Of a stretch of DNA of 64,000 nt, positions 41,655 through 50,069 are shown in pieces. Within the stretch, counting starts at the first letter, position 1, and every line of letters begins with the position of its first letter. This DNA comes from Arcticibacterium luteifluviistationis (GTDB taxonomy: Bacteria; Bacteroidota; Bacteroidia; Cytophagales; Spirosomataceae), in NCBI RefSeq assembly GCF_003258705.1, contig NZ_CP029480.1, positions 5,084,001 through 5,148,000 of the forward strand. The letters run 5' to 3'. Made by a program: the position numbers and the translations under genes. Under the pieces are notes generated by a model. The model did not search any database. It saw only the letters and a program-made list of their open reading frames with translations, and was not told the DNA's origin.

Positions 41655-41736
41655 CCCCTAAAACCCTCAAAAATCCCTACTCTTAGTTTATATTACTTTG
41701 CCTTAATCTACCTTGAAAATAGGGCAAAACCATGGA

Positions 41737-41752
41737 TGTGACCAGCGTCATA
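41737..41752. promoter_or_regulatory. CRP/FNR-type site 3 (TGTGA-CCAGCG-TCATA)
   Basis: TGTGACCAGCGTCATA has the same TGA-N6-TCA core as sites 1 and 2 but a different spacer, and lies in the 175-base gap before orf158-ccoNO. A -7-like TACTTTTA follows at 41796-41803, 43 bases downstream, almost the same distance as at site 1 (44 bases). Confidence 0.55.
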
Positions 41753-41829
41753 ATCTTGCCTTACCTACCTCATTATTCCTGTGGTGTTCTGCTTCTACTT
41801 TTAGGTCTTTATAATAAATACCCATAAAT

Positions 41830-42306
41830 ATGAGAACTATGAATAGTGGCCATCTGGTGTTACAAGCTTCTAAAGAACTTAATGCATATGAAAACATGCT
41901 ATTAAAGGCTCAAAAAGAAATGAGTCAGTTTCTAACAACTGTTAATCACCTTAAAACCAAAACTATTGGCGACAGCAAGAAAGCACTCCTAGTTGCTGAA
42001 TTTTCTCAAGATTCTAATATTATAAAAACAATCATAAGTAGGCTTTTAGAAGAACTTAACATACTATTCAAACCACAAAACAGTAGGTCAAAAAAAGTAG
42101 TGCTGGCAAATGCAAATAGCATCCAAAACCACCAATACTTTAAAAATGAAATGGCTTATTTCAGAGCTAATTACAAGGAATACAAGGGTACCTTGGCTAT
42201 ATTCGCTTCGGAATTTGAAAACAAATATGACCAATGTCATAAATGTTTAAGAAGCACGTCATGTTTCCTAAAAACGTGCGGCTCTAGTTTTACATCTGAT
42301 AATTAA
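41830..42306 (+). CDS. Unknown protein with C-terminal Cys cluster, inside the cbb3 region
   Basis: The 158-residue protein (or 155 from ATG 41839) has no signal peptide or membrane helix. It is mainly helical, with a long helix pair at about 12-75, and ends with four cysteines: C136-x2-C139-x5-C145-x4-C150. This could bind a metal or an Fe-S cluster, or be a redox switch. It lies between ccoS and ccoNO, 17 bases before the latter, and probably shares its promoter. I do not recognise the family. A role in oxidase regulation or assembly is suggested only by position. Confidence 0.75.
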   Translation: MRTMNSGHLVLQASKELNAYENMLLKAQKEMSQFLTTVNHLKTKTIGDSKKALLVAEFSQDSNIIKTIISRLLEELNILFKPQNSRSKKVVLANANSIQNHQYFKNEMAYFRANYKEYKGTLAIFASEFENKYDQCHKCLRSTSCFLKTCGSSFTSDN

Positions 42307-42323
42307 ACAACAAAATACGGTTT

Positions 42324-44468
42324 ATGGATCTAAACGTTACCACTACCAAATCAGGTGAGTCTTTAGAAGGATTTCACTACGACAATAAGATTGTCAAGGC
42401 ATTTATGATAGCCACGGTAGTTTTTGGGATTGTAGGAATGCTTGCAGGCTTGACCGCTTCCATTCAGCTCTTTTTCCCAGCTGCCAACTTTAATCTACCT
42501 TATACTACTTTTGGTAGAATGAGACCTCTGCATACCAATGCAGTCATTTTTGCTTTTGTAGGAAATGGCATGTTTGCAGGTATTTACTATTCGCTACAGC
42601 GTCTTAGTAAGGCTCCCATGTTTAGCAAAACACTTAGCTGGCTCCATTTCTGGGGATGGCAACTTATCATTGTAGGTGCTGCTGTTACATTACCATTAGG
42701 CTTTACTACTTCTAAAGAATATGCCGAACTAGAGTGGCCTATTGATATAGCTATAGCTGTAGTTTGGGTTATTTTCACCATTAACTTGGTAGGAACTTTA
42801 GTAAAAAGAAGAGAGCGACATATGTATGTCGCTATTTGGTTTTATCTAGCCACAGCTGTTACTATTGCTCTTTTACATATCGTCAATTCTCTTGCTATAC
42901 CAGTTAGCTTATTTAAAAGTTATACTTTATTCGCGGGTGTTCAAGATGCCCTTGTTCAGTGGTGGTATGGTCATAATGCCGTGGCATTCTTTTTAACCAC
43001 ACCTATTTTAGGTTTGATGTACTACTTCTTACCTAAAGCAGCTAACAGGCCTGTATTTTCATATAAATTATCTATCATCCACTTTTGGTCTTTGATATTT
43101 ATATATATCTGGGCGGGTCCTCACCATTTATTATATACTGCTTTACCTGATTGGGCACAGAGTTTAGGTGTAGCTTTCTCTATCATGCTTTTAGCTCCTT
43201 CTTGGGGTGGTATGCTTAACGGGCTTTTGACATTACGTGGAGCCTGGGACAGAGTTAGAGAAGACCCTGTTCTTAAATTCTTTGTAGTTGCTGTAACTGC
43301 ATACGGTATGGCCACTTTTGAAGGCCCTATGCTTTCACTTAAAAACGTGAACGCTATATCTCATTATACTGACTGGACCGTAGCTCACGTGCACGTAGGT
43401 GCTCTTGGTTGGAACGGTTTTATGATTTTTGGAATGTTGTACTACCTAGTTCCAAGAATGTGGAAAACAAAGCTGTACTCTACTAAACTAGCCAATGCAC
43501 ACTTCTGGATTGCTACTTTAGGAATACTATTTTATGCACTTCCATTATACTGGGCTGGTTTCACACAAAGTTTAATGTGGAAAGAGTTTGATACTGATGG
43601 TTTCTTAGCTTATCCAAACTTCTTGGAGACGGTAACTCAAATTCTTCCAATGTATGTGATGCGTTCTATTGGTGGTACTATGTATTTGATAGGAACATTC
43701 ATCATGGTTTATAATTTATTAAAAACCGCAGGTACTGGTATTTTCCAAACAGAAGAATATGCAGAAGCACCAGCTCTAAAGAAAAACGTAAAAATAGCTG
43801 GTGGACACTGGCACGCCGTTTTAGAGAGAAAACCAGTTCTATTTACTATATTATCTTTTGTTGCCGTATTAATTGGTGGAGTTGTTGAGTTTGTTCCCAC
43901 TTGGATAATTGATTCTAATGTGCCTACTATCTCTTCTGTAAAACCTTACACACCATTAGAAATAGAAGGTAGAGATATTTATATCAAAGAAGGCTGTAAT
44001 AACTGTCACTCTCAAATGATTCGTCCGTTTAGAGACGAAACAGAGCGATACGGTGAATACACCAAAGCTGGTGAGTTAGTATATGATCACCCTCACTTAT
44101 GGGGTTCAAAAAGAACTGGACCAGACTTGCAGCGTGAAGGAGGCAAATACCCTAACAGCTGGCATTATAACCACATGTTAGACCCAAGCAGTATGTCGCC
44201 TGGCTCCATTATGCCTTCTTACCCATGGTTATTTGACAACGATGTAGACACTGAACTTACGTCTAAAAAGCTATCTGTTATGCAGACTCTAGGTGTACCA
44301 TACTCCGATAAGGAGGTTGAGAATGCCGTAAGCACTATGCAAGAACAAGCTGAAGCTATATCTGAAAATTTGGCCGAAGGCGGAATTGAGGTGAGCGAGA
44401 GCACAGAAATAGTAGCACTTATAGCCTACTTACAAAGATTAGGAACCGACATAAAAGTAAACCGATGA
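42324..44468 (+). CDS. ccoNO: Fused cbb3-type cytochrome c oxidase subunits I and II
   Basis: The 714-residue membrane protein joins the catalytic subunit CcoN (about 1-490, some 12-13 helices, with haem and CuB histidines such as in WWYGHNAVAFFL, WAGPHHLLY and VAHVHVGALGWNG) to the mono-haem subunit CcoO (about 505-714). The CcoO part has one membrane helix and the haem c motif CNNCH at 558-562, followed by a Met-containing SPGSIMPSYPWL. In many bacteria these are separate genes; the fusion is known from Bacteroidota. It reduces oxygen at high affinity, with proton pumping. Its stop overlaps the ccoQ start by 4 bases. Confidence 0.95.
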   Translation: MDLNVTTTKSGESLEGFHYDNKIVKAFMIATVVFGIVGMLAGLTASIQLFFPAANFNLPYTTFGRMRPLHTNAVIFAFVGNGMFAGIYYSLQRLSKAPMFSKTLSWLHFWGWQLIIVGAAVTLPLGFTTSKEYAELEWPIDIAIAVVWVIFTINLVGTLVKRRERHMYVAIWFYLATAVTIALLHIVNSLAIPVSLFKSYTLFAGVQDALVQWWYGHNAVAFFLTTPILGLMYYFLPKAANRPVFSYKLSIIHFWSLIFIYIWAGPHHLLYTALPDWAQSLGVAFSIMLLAPSWGGMLNGLLTLRGAWDRVREDPVLKFFVVAVTAYGMATFEGPMLSLKNVNAISHYTDWTVAHVHVGALGWNGFMIFGMLYYLVPRMWKTKLYSTKLANAHFWIATLGILFYALPLYWAGFTQSLMWKEFDTDGFLAYPNFLETVTQILPMYVMRSIGGTMYLIGTFIMVYNLLKTAGTGIFQTEEYAEAPALKKNVKIAGGHWHAVLERKPVLFTILSFVAVLIGGVVEFVPTWIIDSNVPTISSVKPYTPLEIEGRDIYIKEGCNNCHSQMIRPFRDETERYGEYTKAGELVYDHPHLWGSKRTGPDLQREGGKYPNSWHYNHMLDPSSMSPGSIMPSYPWLFDNDVDTELTSKKLSVMQTLGVPYSDKEVENAVSTMQEQAEAISENLAEGGIEVSESTEIVALIAYLQRLGTDIKVNR

Positions 44469-44647
44469 TAAAGAACTACCTATCTGATATAGAAGGGGTA
44501 AGTATTTACCCTATCATATCGCTAAGCATATTTTTCATATTCTTTGTGCTTCTTGGAATATTTGTGTTCAAGTCTGACAAAAAATATATCACTTACATGG
44601 AAAACCTTCCTTTAGGCGACAGCGAAAGGAAGGATTCTCAAGCCTAA
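44465..44647 (+). CDS. ccoQ: CcoQ-like small subunit of cbb3 oxidase
   Basis: The 60-residue protein has one membrane helix (about 14-35, ISLSIFFIFFVLLGIFVF) and a charged C-terminal tail. Size, topology and position between ccoNO and ccoP fit CcoQ, which stabilises the oxidase complex. It overlaps ccoNO by 4 bases and ends 11 bases before ccoP. Sequence alone would not be enough, but the context is strong. Confidence 0.85.
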   Translation: MIKNYLSDIEGVSIYPIISLSIFFIFFVLLGIFVFKSDKKYITYMENLPLGDSERKDSQA

Positions 44648-44658
44648 ACACCAAGTCA

Positions 44659-45468
44659 ATGAATTTTCAAATACAAACTGGAGAACAGTTATTCCAATTT
44701 ATATTATTGGTTGTTCTCATCATTTTTGCCATTATACTTCTTGGTGTAGTTATCAATGTTTTTCTCACTGCTCAAGCTATTTTGAACAAGAGAATAGGCA
44801 TAGAGACTAAATCATTTTCACTGGACACTTGGTGGAAAAAGATTAAAGGTGAAGTGCCCATGGAAATGGAGTCTGAACTAATGATGGATCATGATTATGA
44901 TGGCATTAGAGAACTGGATAATCACCTTCCACCATGGTGGCTAGGTATGTTTTATGCTGGTATCGTTTTCGCAGTTGTTTATATGTTTAACTATCATGTT
45001 TGGAAATGGAGTCCTCTACAAACCGAAGAGTATGAAATAGCCATGAATGAGGCTGCTGAACAGAAAGCACTAGCACAAGAAAATAGCCCTGAGGAGGCTA
45101 TAGATGAAAGTGCTGTAGAACTTATTACTGACGAAACTCAGGTAACTAGAGGGAAAACTATTTATGAAGGTAACTGTGCCGTATGCCACGGAAATTTAGG
45201 TGAAGGTGGCGTAGGACCAAACCTTACCGACGAATTTTGGATTCATGGTGGTTCTGTTAGTAGTATTTTCCAAACCGTGAAATATGGTGTTCCTGAAAAA
45301 GGAATGATTTCTTGGGAAGCTACACTTAAGCCACTCGATATTCAGCAAGTCAGTAGTTTTATTATTTCACTCCAAGGCACTAACCCTCCAAATGGGAAAG
45401 CGGCTCAAGGTGATAAATATACCCCTGAAGAAGCTGCCGAACCAGTAGAAGCCGAAGAGGTAATTTAA
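44659..45468 (+). CDS. ccoP: cbb3 oxidase subunit III (CcoP), mono-haem form
   Basis: The 269-residue protein has two membrane helices (about 13-37 and 94-115) and a C-terminal cytochrome c domain with one haem motif, CAVCH at 173-177. The axial Met candidate is in EKGMISW. Proteobacterial CcoP has two haem c motifs, so this is the shorter mono-haem form. It passes electrons from soluble cytochrome c or other donors to CcoO and CcoN. The N-terminal cytosolic loop and acidic C-terminal tail (EEAAEPVEAEEV) are extra. It lies 11 bases from both neighbours within the operon. Confidence 0.93.
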   Translation: MNFQIQTGEQLFQFILLVVLIIFAIILLGVVINVFLTAQAILNKRIGIETKSFSLDTWWKKIKGEVPMEMESELMMDHDYDGIRELDNHLPPWWLGMFYAGIVFAVVYMFNYHVWKWSPLQTEEYEIAMNEAAEQKALAQENSPEEAIDESAVELITDETQVTRGKTIYEGNCAVCHGNLGEGGVGPNLTDEFWIHGGSVSSIFQTVKYGVPEKGMISWEATLKPLDIQQVSSFIISLQGTNPPNGKAAQGDKYTPEEAAEPVEAEEVI

Positions 45469-45479
45469 AATTTAAAGCA

Positions 45480-46913
45480 ATGTCTACCACCGATGTTTTT
45501 CAGGAATTATATGAAGATGATGAATACCGTGACAGTTTAGCCACGGTAGACAAAGACGGTAAGAGAATCTGGCTATACCCTAAAAAGGCAAAAGGCCCTT
45601 TTCTTAACAAAAGACTTTGGGCAACCATCGTTTTCCTTGCCATCTTCATCAGCGGTCCTTTTATAAAAATTGGTGGGCAACCATTATTGATGATGAACCT
45701 CTTTGAAAGGAAGTTCGTCATCTTTGGTCAATATTTCCTTCCGCAAGACTTCGTTTTGTTTGGCCTAGGCATGATAATCTTTGTGTTGTTTATAGCACTA
45801 TTTACCGTAGCCTTTGGTAGAATCTGGTGTGGATGGCTTTGCCCTCAAACCGTCTTCATGGAAATGATTTTCAGACCCATAGAAAACTGGTTAGAAGGTG
45901 ATGGAAGAAGTCAAAAGAAATTTGACGAAGCCCCTTGGACTTTTGATAAAATTTGGAGAAAAACTCTTAAGCATATTATTTTCATTGCCTTTTCTATCAT
46001 GATAGCCCATATCACCATGGCCTATTTAATTGGAATAGAAAAAGTAAAAGAGCTCATAAGCCATTCTCCTTCTGAAAACCTTTCTGGCTTTATAGGCCTA
46101 GTGGTATTTACTGGTGTTTTCTATTTTGTTTTCACCAAACTTAGAGAGCAAGTTTGTATCGCTATTTGCCCTTATGGAAGGTTACAAGGTGTACTGGTAA
46201 ACAGAGACACCATGACTGTGATTTATGATTACCTGAGAGGTGAGCCAAGAGGCAAAATCAAGAAAAACGCGACCAAAGAAGAAACTGAAGCTCAAGGAGA
46301 TTGTGTAGACTGCAAGCTTTGCATACAGGTTTGCCCAACCGGAATTGACATCAGAAATGGAATTCAATTAGAGTGTGTAAACTGCACAGCATGTATTGAC
46401 GCCTGTGACGATGTCATGGAAAAGGTAAACAAGCCAAAAGGATTGATACGATACGCTTCTGTGGAATCTGTAGAAAAAGGAGTTCCTTACAAATTCTCTA
46501 AAAGGTCTATCGCTTACTCCATTGTTTTAACGCTCCTTATTGGTGTGGAGGCTTTACTAATTATTGGAAGGTCTGACATAGAAACTACCGTCATGAGAGT
46601 GCCAGGCCAACTGTACCAAACTACAGAAAAAGGTACTGTTACTAACCTTTATAATGCCCAAATGGTCAATAAATCTCAGGAAGCCATGAGCATTGAGATG
46701 AAACTAATAGAACCTTCTGGCGTTTTAAGAATAGTTGGGGCAGAAGAAAGTATCCCCTTACCGTCTGGCGAAAAGAATGAAGTAGTATTCTTCTTAGAAT
46801 TAGAGAAAGACAAGGTAACTAGTACCAAAACAGAGGTAATAATAGATTTGTACAGCAAAGGTGAAAAAGTGGAAACTATAGAGACTACCTTTTTTGGTCC
46901 TGTGGCTAAATAG
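45480..46913 (+). CDS. ccoG: CcoG, Fe-S membrane protein for cbb3 oxidase biogenesis
   Basis: The 477-residue protein has about five membrane helices and a NapH-like motif (RIWCGWLCPQTVFME at about 118-132 and CIAICPYGRLQG at about 228). Two 4Fe-4S ferredoxin motifs follow, CVDCKLCIQVCP and CVNCTACIDACD, at about 278-315. The C-terminal periplasmic part is an Ig-like domain. CcoG is reported to reduce Cu(II) for insertion into cbb3 oxidase. It follows ccoP by 11 bases. Confidence 0.94.
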   Translation: MSTTDVFQELYEDDEYRDSLATVDKDGKRIWLYPKKAKGPFLNKRLWATIVFLAIFISGPFIKIGGQPLLMMNLFERKFVIFGQYFLPQDFVLFGLGMIIFVLFIALFTVAFGRIWCGWLCPQTVFMEMIFRPIENWLEGDGRSQKKFDEAPWTFDKIWRKTLKHIIFIAFSIMIAHITMAYLIGIEKVKELISHSPSENLSGFIGLVVFTGVFYFVFTKLREQVCIAICPYGRLQGVLVNRDTMTVIYDYLRGEPRGKIKKNATKEETEAQGDCVDCKLCIQVCPTGIDIRNGIQLECVNCTACIDACDDVMEKVNKPKGLIRYASVESVEKGVPYKFSKRSIAYSIVLTLLIGVEALLIIGRSDIETTVMRVPGQLYQTTEKGTVTNLYNAQMVNKSQEAMSIEMKLIEPSGVLRIVGAEESIPLPSGEKNEVVFFLELEKDKVTSTKTEVIIDLYSKGEKVETIETTFFGPVAK

Positions 46914-46969
46914 CTTTTAGAAAAAATTACTTCAAAAAATAGAGTTCGCTAATCTTAAAATATAGAATT

Positions 46970-47401
46970 ATGAGTTGGGGAAAAGGTATTGCGTTATTAT
47001 ATAGCGGTTTTGTTGTCTTCATGGTTGGGCTAGTTTATATGTGCGTGCAGCAAGAAAACATTTTTTTAGTTAGCTCTGATTACTATAAACAAGAACTGGC
47101 TTACCAAGATAAGATAAACCATAGTCAAAATGCGGCTGACCTAAGTTCAGAAGTTATTATTGACTATACTGAAACAGGACTAGCTATTACTTTCCCTCAA
47201 GAGTGTAATGAGTCTTCTGGTGAAATAAGTCTTTACAGACCTTCAAATGCCAACAAGGATGTGTCAATTCCTTTTAGGTTGAGCTTAAGCAATACCTTAA
47301 ATGTGCCAACCGCTAATTTGGACAAAGGACTTTGGGTTTTAAAACTAAGCTGGTCAAAAAACGACAAAGAATACTACTTAGAGGAAAAAATCACGGTCTA
47401 A
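46970..47401 (+). CDS. ccoH: CcoH/FixH family cbb3 assembly protein
   Basis: The 143-residue protein has one N-terminal membrane helix (about 7-29) followed by a periplasmic domain. SSDYYKQELAYQDKINH after the helix is the FixH signature, and a beta-rich end with LDKGLWVLKLSW follows. It helps assemble or stabilise the oxidase. It is separated from ccoG by 56 bases and its stop is one base before the next gene. Confidence 0.9.
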   Translation: MSWGKGIALLYSGFVVFMVGLVYMCVQQENIFLVSSDYYKQELAYQDKINHSQNAADLSSEVIIDYTETGLAITFPQECNESSGEISLYRPSNANKDVSIPFRLSLSNTLNVPTANLDKGLWVLKLSWSKNDKEYYLEEKITV

Positions 47402-47402
47402 A

Positions 47403-48098
47403 ATGCTTGGGTCAGCATTTATCATGGGCTTGATTGGCAGTTTGCACTGTGCCGGAATGTGCGGACCACTCACGCTTTTACTTCCAAATGATAAAAAAAA
47501 GTATCCTACCTTTTTCGCAGGCAGAACGCTCTATAATATTGGTAGAATATTCACCTATGCCCTACTCGGCTTAGTCATCGGTTTTATAGGTCAAAACACT
47601 ACATTCTTTATCTCAAAAGGAGTGCTATCTGTTTGGCTCGGACTTATTATTATCATAGGTCTATTTGTCTCAGGAAACTTTATTCATAACAAGTTCTTTT
47701 ATAACGCACTGAGCAGATTCACTTCTAAGTTAAAGTCGGGCTTTAGAAAAAGCTTTGATGCCAATTATTTCACTGGTCAGTTCATTTTTGGAGTCATCAA
47801 TGGGCTTTTACCCTGTGGGCTTGTTTACGCCGCATTGGCAGGAGCATTCATCCAGTTAAATCCTCTTACAGGGGCAGCATTTATGGCCTTATTTGGCTTA
47901 GGAACATTACCTATGATGCTGTCAATTTCTTTAGGAAGTGGCTGGATAAAAAAACGATTTGGCAACCGTATAAAAAACATAATACCTGTCACCTATGCTT
48001 TGCTGGCCGTTTGGCTGATTTTTAGAGGTATTACTACCCAAAATCCAGACTTCCACGGGCAGGGTGTCAAAGCCATCGTAAATTGTTTTGTGCCTTAA
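47403..48098 (+). CDS. Sulfite-exporter-like membrane protein linked to cbb3 genes
   Basis: The 231-residue protein has about six membrane helices and belongs to the UreH-like/DsbD-like TauE family, marked by GLIGSLHCAGMCGPL at about 10-24 and GVINGLLPCGLVYAALAGA at about 137. Proteins of this type often end cco clusters and are thought to take part in copper handling. The pairs C-x3-C in HCAGMCG and the Cys in LLPCG could bind copper or a thiol. It is the last gene before a strong terminator. Confidence 0.87.
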   Translation: MLGSAFIMGLIGSLHCAGMCGPLTLLLPNDKKKYPTFFAGRTLYNIGRIFTYALLGLVIGFIGQNTTFFISKGVLSVWLGLIIIIGLFVSGNFIHNKFFYNALSRFTSKLKSGFRKSFDANYFTGQFIFGVINGLLPCGLVYAALAGAFIQLNPLTGAAFMALFGLGTLPMMLSISLGSGWIKKRFGNRIKNIIPVTYALLAVWLIFRGITTQNPDFHGQGVKAIVNCFVP

Positions 48099-48134
48099 AA
48101 AGACATTCTATAAATGACCTTCTAACCTAAAAAA

Positions 48135-48173
48135 GCCAACATTGACACAGGTCAATTGTTGGCTTCCTTTTTT
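48135..48173. terminator. Bidirectional terminator ending the cco operon
   Basis: GCCAACA-TTGAC, loop ACAG, GTCAA-T-TGTTGGC forms a stem of 12 pairs with one bulge. It is flanked by TTCCTTTTTT on the right and AAAAAA-like sequence on the left, so it can stop the cco operon and the convergent isomerase gene. Confidence 0.85.
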
Positions 48174-48189
48174 CAAGTCGTATAGAAGA

Positions 48190-49146
48190 TTAAGACAAGC
48201 CTACAGTAGCTAAAGTCTTCTTAATAGCCGTCATATTAGCTTCAAGAGCGGCATCATTTTCCATATCATTCAGCACTTTATTAAAAGGCTCTGTTCTTAC
48301 CGGTCCATCATAACCTATAGCAATTACCCCTTCTAAGAACTCTTTGATATTTATGATACCTGTAGCCATTGGCAATTCTCTTCTCCCATCTCTTTGTTCT
48401 TTTCTTTCAAAACCTGCTCTAACGTCATTAATATCACACGTAATAATGTCTTCAGGCTTAAGGGTTTTAATGTCTTCCAGCGTGTCATTGGCAGTATACC
48501 AATGAAAACTGTCCAGCACAAAACCCACATTACTCCCTCCTATTTCACCAATCAACTCTTTGCCCTCTTTCATACTAGCGATAAAAGGATACCTTCTAGC
48601 TATCACGGCATCTCTAGTTCCCAGATATTCTAAGCCAAACCTAATACCATAATCTTTCATTACACGAGCACATTCACCTAGTCGGTATGCATGTTCTTTC
48701 ATGTTTTCATTATAGGTCAACTCATTATGGCTTGATATTATCCAAGTATTTATCCTAGTAGCTCCTTGCTTTGCCATGACTTTACAGAACGTCTCTAAGT
48801 CCTTAAAATCATTATTAAATGTAGTTTTGTCTTTCCTAAAATCTACTGGAACATTGGTACTATCATAAGAAATATCATGCTCTTTCATCTTAGCTGTATG
48901 CTCATTAAGTTGGGCATCAGAGTAGGACTTCATCACTTCTTCCGTAAATGGGCTGATGGCTTCATAGCCGTATTTGATAGCGTAATCTAGGGTTTGACTT
49001 AGATTAGATTTGACACCAATAATGCCAGGATTCAAAGCCAATTTAAATTTCCTCTCAGCCAATTGCTGAGCAAAAAGTAAATTTAGAGGAAGAGCTGAAG
49101 CCGCCGCTATGGCAGCAGAAGATTTCAAAAATTGACGACGTTCCAT
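48190..49146 (-). CDS. Exported sugar-phosphate isomerase/epimerase-like TIM barrel
   Basis: The 318-residue protein starts with a Tat-type signal (RRQFLKSSAAIAAA, residues 3-16), so it is exported folded. The rest is a xylose-isomerase-like TIM barrel (AP endonuclease family 2), with GLEYLG near 190, VGFVLDSFHWYT near 230, ITCDINDV near 257, and GPVRTEPF near 290. The Glu, Asp, His and Glu metal ligands of the family appear to be present (in the LEYLG, DSFHW, CDIND and RTEPF segments). The substrate is unknown; related Bacteroidota proteins act on sugars or inositols. It converges on the cco operon. Confidence 0.88.
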   Translation of the reverse strand: MERRQFLKSSAAIAAASALPLNLLFAQQLAERKFKLALNPGIIGVKSNLSQTLDYAIKYGYEAISPFTEEVMKSYSDAQLNEHTAKMKEHDISYDSTNVPVDFRKDKTTFNNDFKDLETFCKVMAKQGATRINTWIISSHNELTYNENMKEHAYRLGECARVMKDYGIRFGLEYLGTRDAVIARRYPFIASMKEGKELIGEIGGSNVGFVLDSFHWYTANDTLEDIKTLKPEDIITCDINDVRAGFERKEQRDGRRELPMATGIINIKEFLEGVIAIGYDGPVRTEPFNKVLNDMENDAALEANMTAIKKTLATVGLS

Positions 49147-49261
49147 TGTTGATTTTCAGTTTGTATAAAACCAAATTACAAAATGAAAATAGCTTTCCGT
49201 TTCGTAGATGCGTCAAAACTTCTTTTTAATCGACTAAAAGATATGATGAGCTAAAAATGTG

Positions 49262-49486
49262 TTAGAAAAAGCGGCGAACGATATAGAGAATAATATTTAA
49301 TAGAACACTAAGCAAAATCATAGTAACTACTGGAAAATAGATTTTAGTGTTGCCCTTTTCAAATGAAATATCTCCAGGAAGCTTGCCAATCCATTCTAAT
49401 TTATCCCAAAAGAAATAAACCAGAACACCTATTATAAGCAGTGTAAGCCCTGCTAGAATGATATATTTCCCTAAGTTTTGATTCAT
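49262..49486 (-). CDS. DUF2905 family small membrane protein
   Basis: The 74-residue protein has two membrane helices (about 6-27 and 50-70) joined by the family signature WIGKLPGDISFEKGNTKIYFP. DUF2905 proteins are widespread and of unknown function. It follows the 128-residue gene by 31 bases on the same strand. Confidence 0.9.
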   Translation of the reverse strand: MNQNLGKYIILAGLTLLIIGVLVYFFWDKLEWIGKLPGDISFEKGNTKIYFPVVTMILLSVLLNIILYIVRRFF

Positions 49487-49517
49487 AGTTTTATCGACCT
49501 AGGCAAAACTAAGCAGA

Positions 49518-49904
49518 CTAATGACCAGATGCAAAAGCTCTTTGCAGCTCAGAACCTTTTCTGTTTTGATGCTCAAGTGTCCAACCTGACGTGAAACTAG
49601 TTTCCAAAACAGACTTACCTACTTTTCTATATACTGCCACCTGAAGTCCCATTTTCTCCCAAAACATCTTCTCCATTTCACGCACAGTCATCTCCGGTTC
49701 AATAGAGAATTTCTCTTGAACTTTCTTTCTGCCATAGTCTTTAAGGCTTTTCCACCTATAATTACCCTCAATACTTTCCCCATTTCTAAAAAACTCGATA
49801 TTCAAAAAGGGAAAAAGAATATTAAACTTACCCTCCACTTCCGCAATGCTCATCTCTGCCAAAACGTCTAATTTATTAATCATTTTCATAGGTTCAGATT
49901 TCAT
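49518..49904 (-). CDS. Small cytosolic protein of unknown function
   Basis: The 128-residue protein has no signal peptide or membrane helix. It appears to be alpha/beta, with a segment WKSLKDYGRKKVQEKFSIEPEMTVREMEKMFWEKMGLQVAVYRK in the middle and a Ser/Arg-rich tail. I do not recognise the family. It sits divergently from the PAS kinase gene, and CRP/FNR-type site 2 in the shared gap lies 86 bases ahead of it. Starts at 49904, 49889 or 49883 are all possible. Confidence 0.65.
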   Translation of the reverse strand: MKSEPMKMINKLDVLAEMSIAEVEGKFNILFPFLNIEFFRNGESIEGNYRWKSLKDYGRKKVQEKFSIEPEMTVREMEKMFWEKMGLQVAVYRKVGKSVLETSFTSGWTLEHQNRKGSELQRAFASGH

Positions 49905-49990
49905 AAGACAAATGTGAAAAGTTCTAATCTAGGGAAATATGAGCCTCGTCATTTTCAACAACCACATTCAACAGTATTTCTTATCATGTC

Positions 49991-50010
49991 TTTTTATGAT
50001 CATTATCATA
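49991..50010. promoter_or_regulatory. CRP/FNR-type site 2 (TATGAT-CATT-ATCATA)
   Basis: TATGAT and ATCATA are perfect inverted arms 4 bases apart (core TGA-N6-TCA). The 20 bases from 49991 match site 1 at 19 positions. It lies 59 bases before the ATG of the PAS kinase gene, against 58 for site 1, so the layout is conserved. Confidence 0.7.
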
Positions 50011-50069
50011 TTTTCAGGTTCTTTATAAACTCTTATTGCAGTAGCTTATATTGAACCCATTTAATTCTT

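Noticed and set aside
46179-46210. GGTTACA inside ccoG resembles the first box of the sigma-type promoter.
   Set aside because: The second box is absent at the 16-base distance and the site is deep inside a coding sequence with no gene start after it.
48139-48157. TTGAC-ACAG-GTCAA resembles an FNR box.
   Set aside because: It is the inner stem of a bidirectional terminator between two convergent genes, with no promoter or start codon near.
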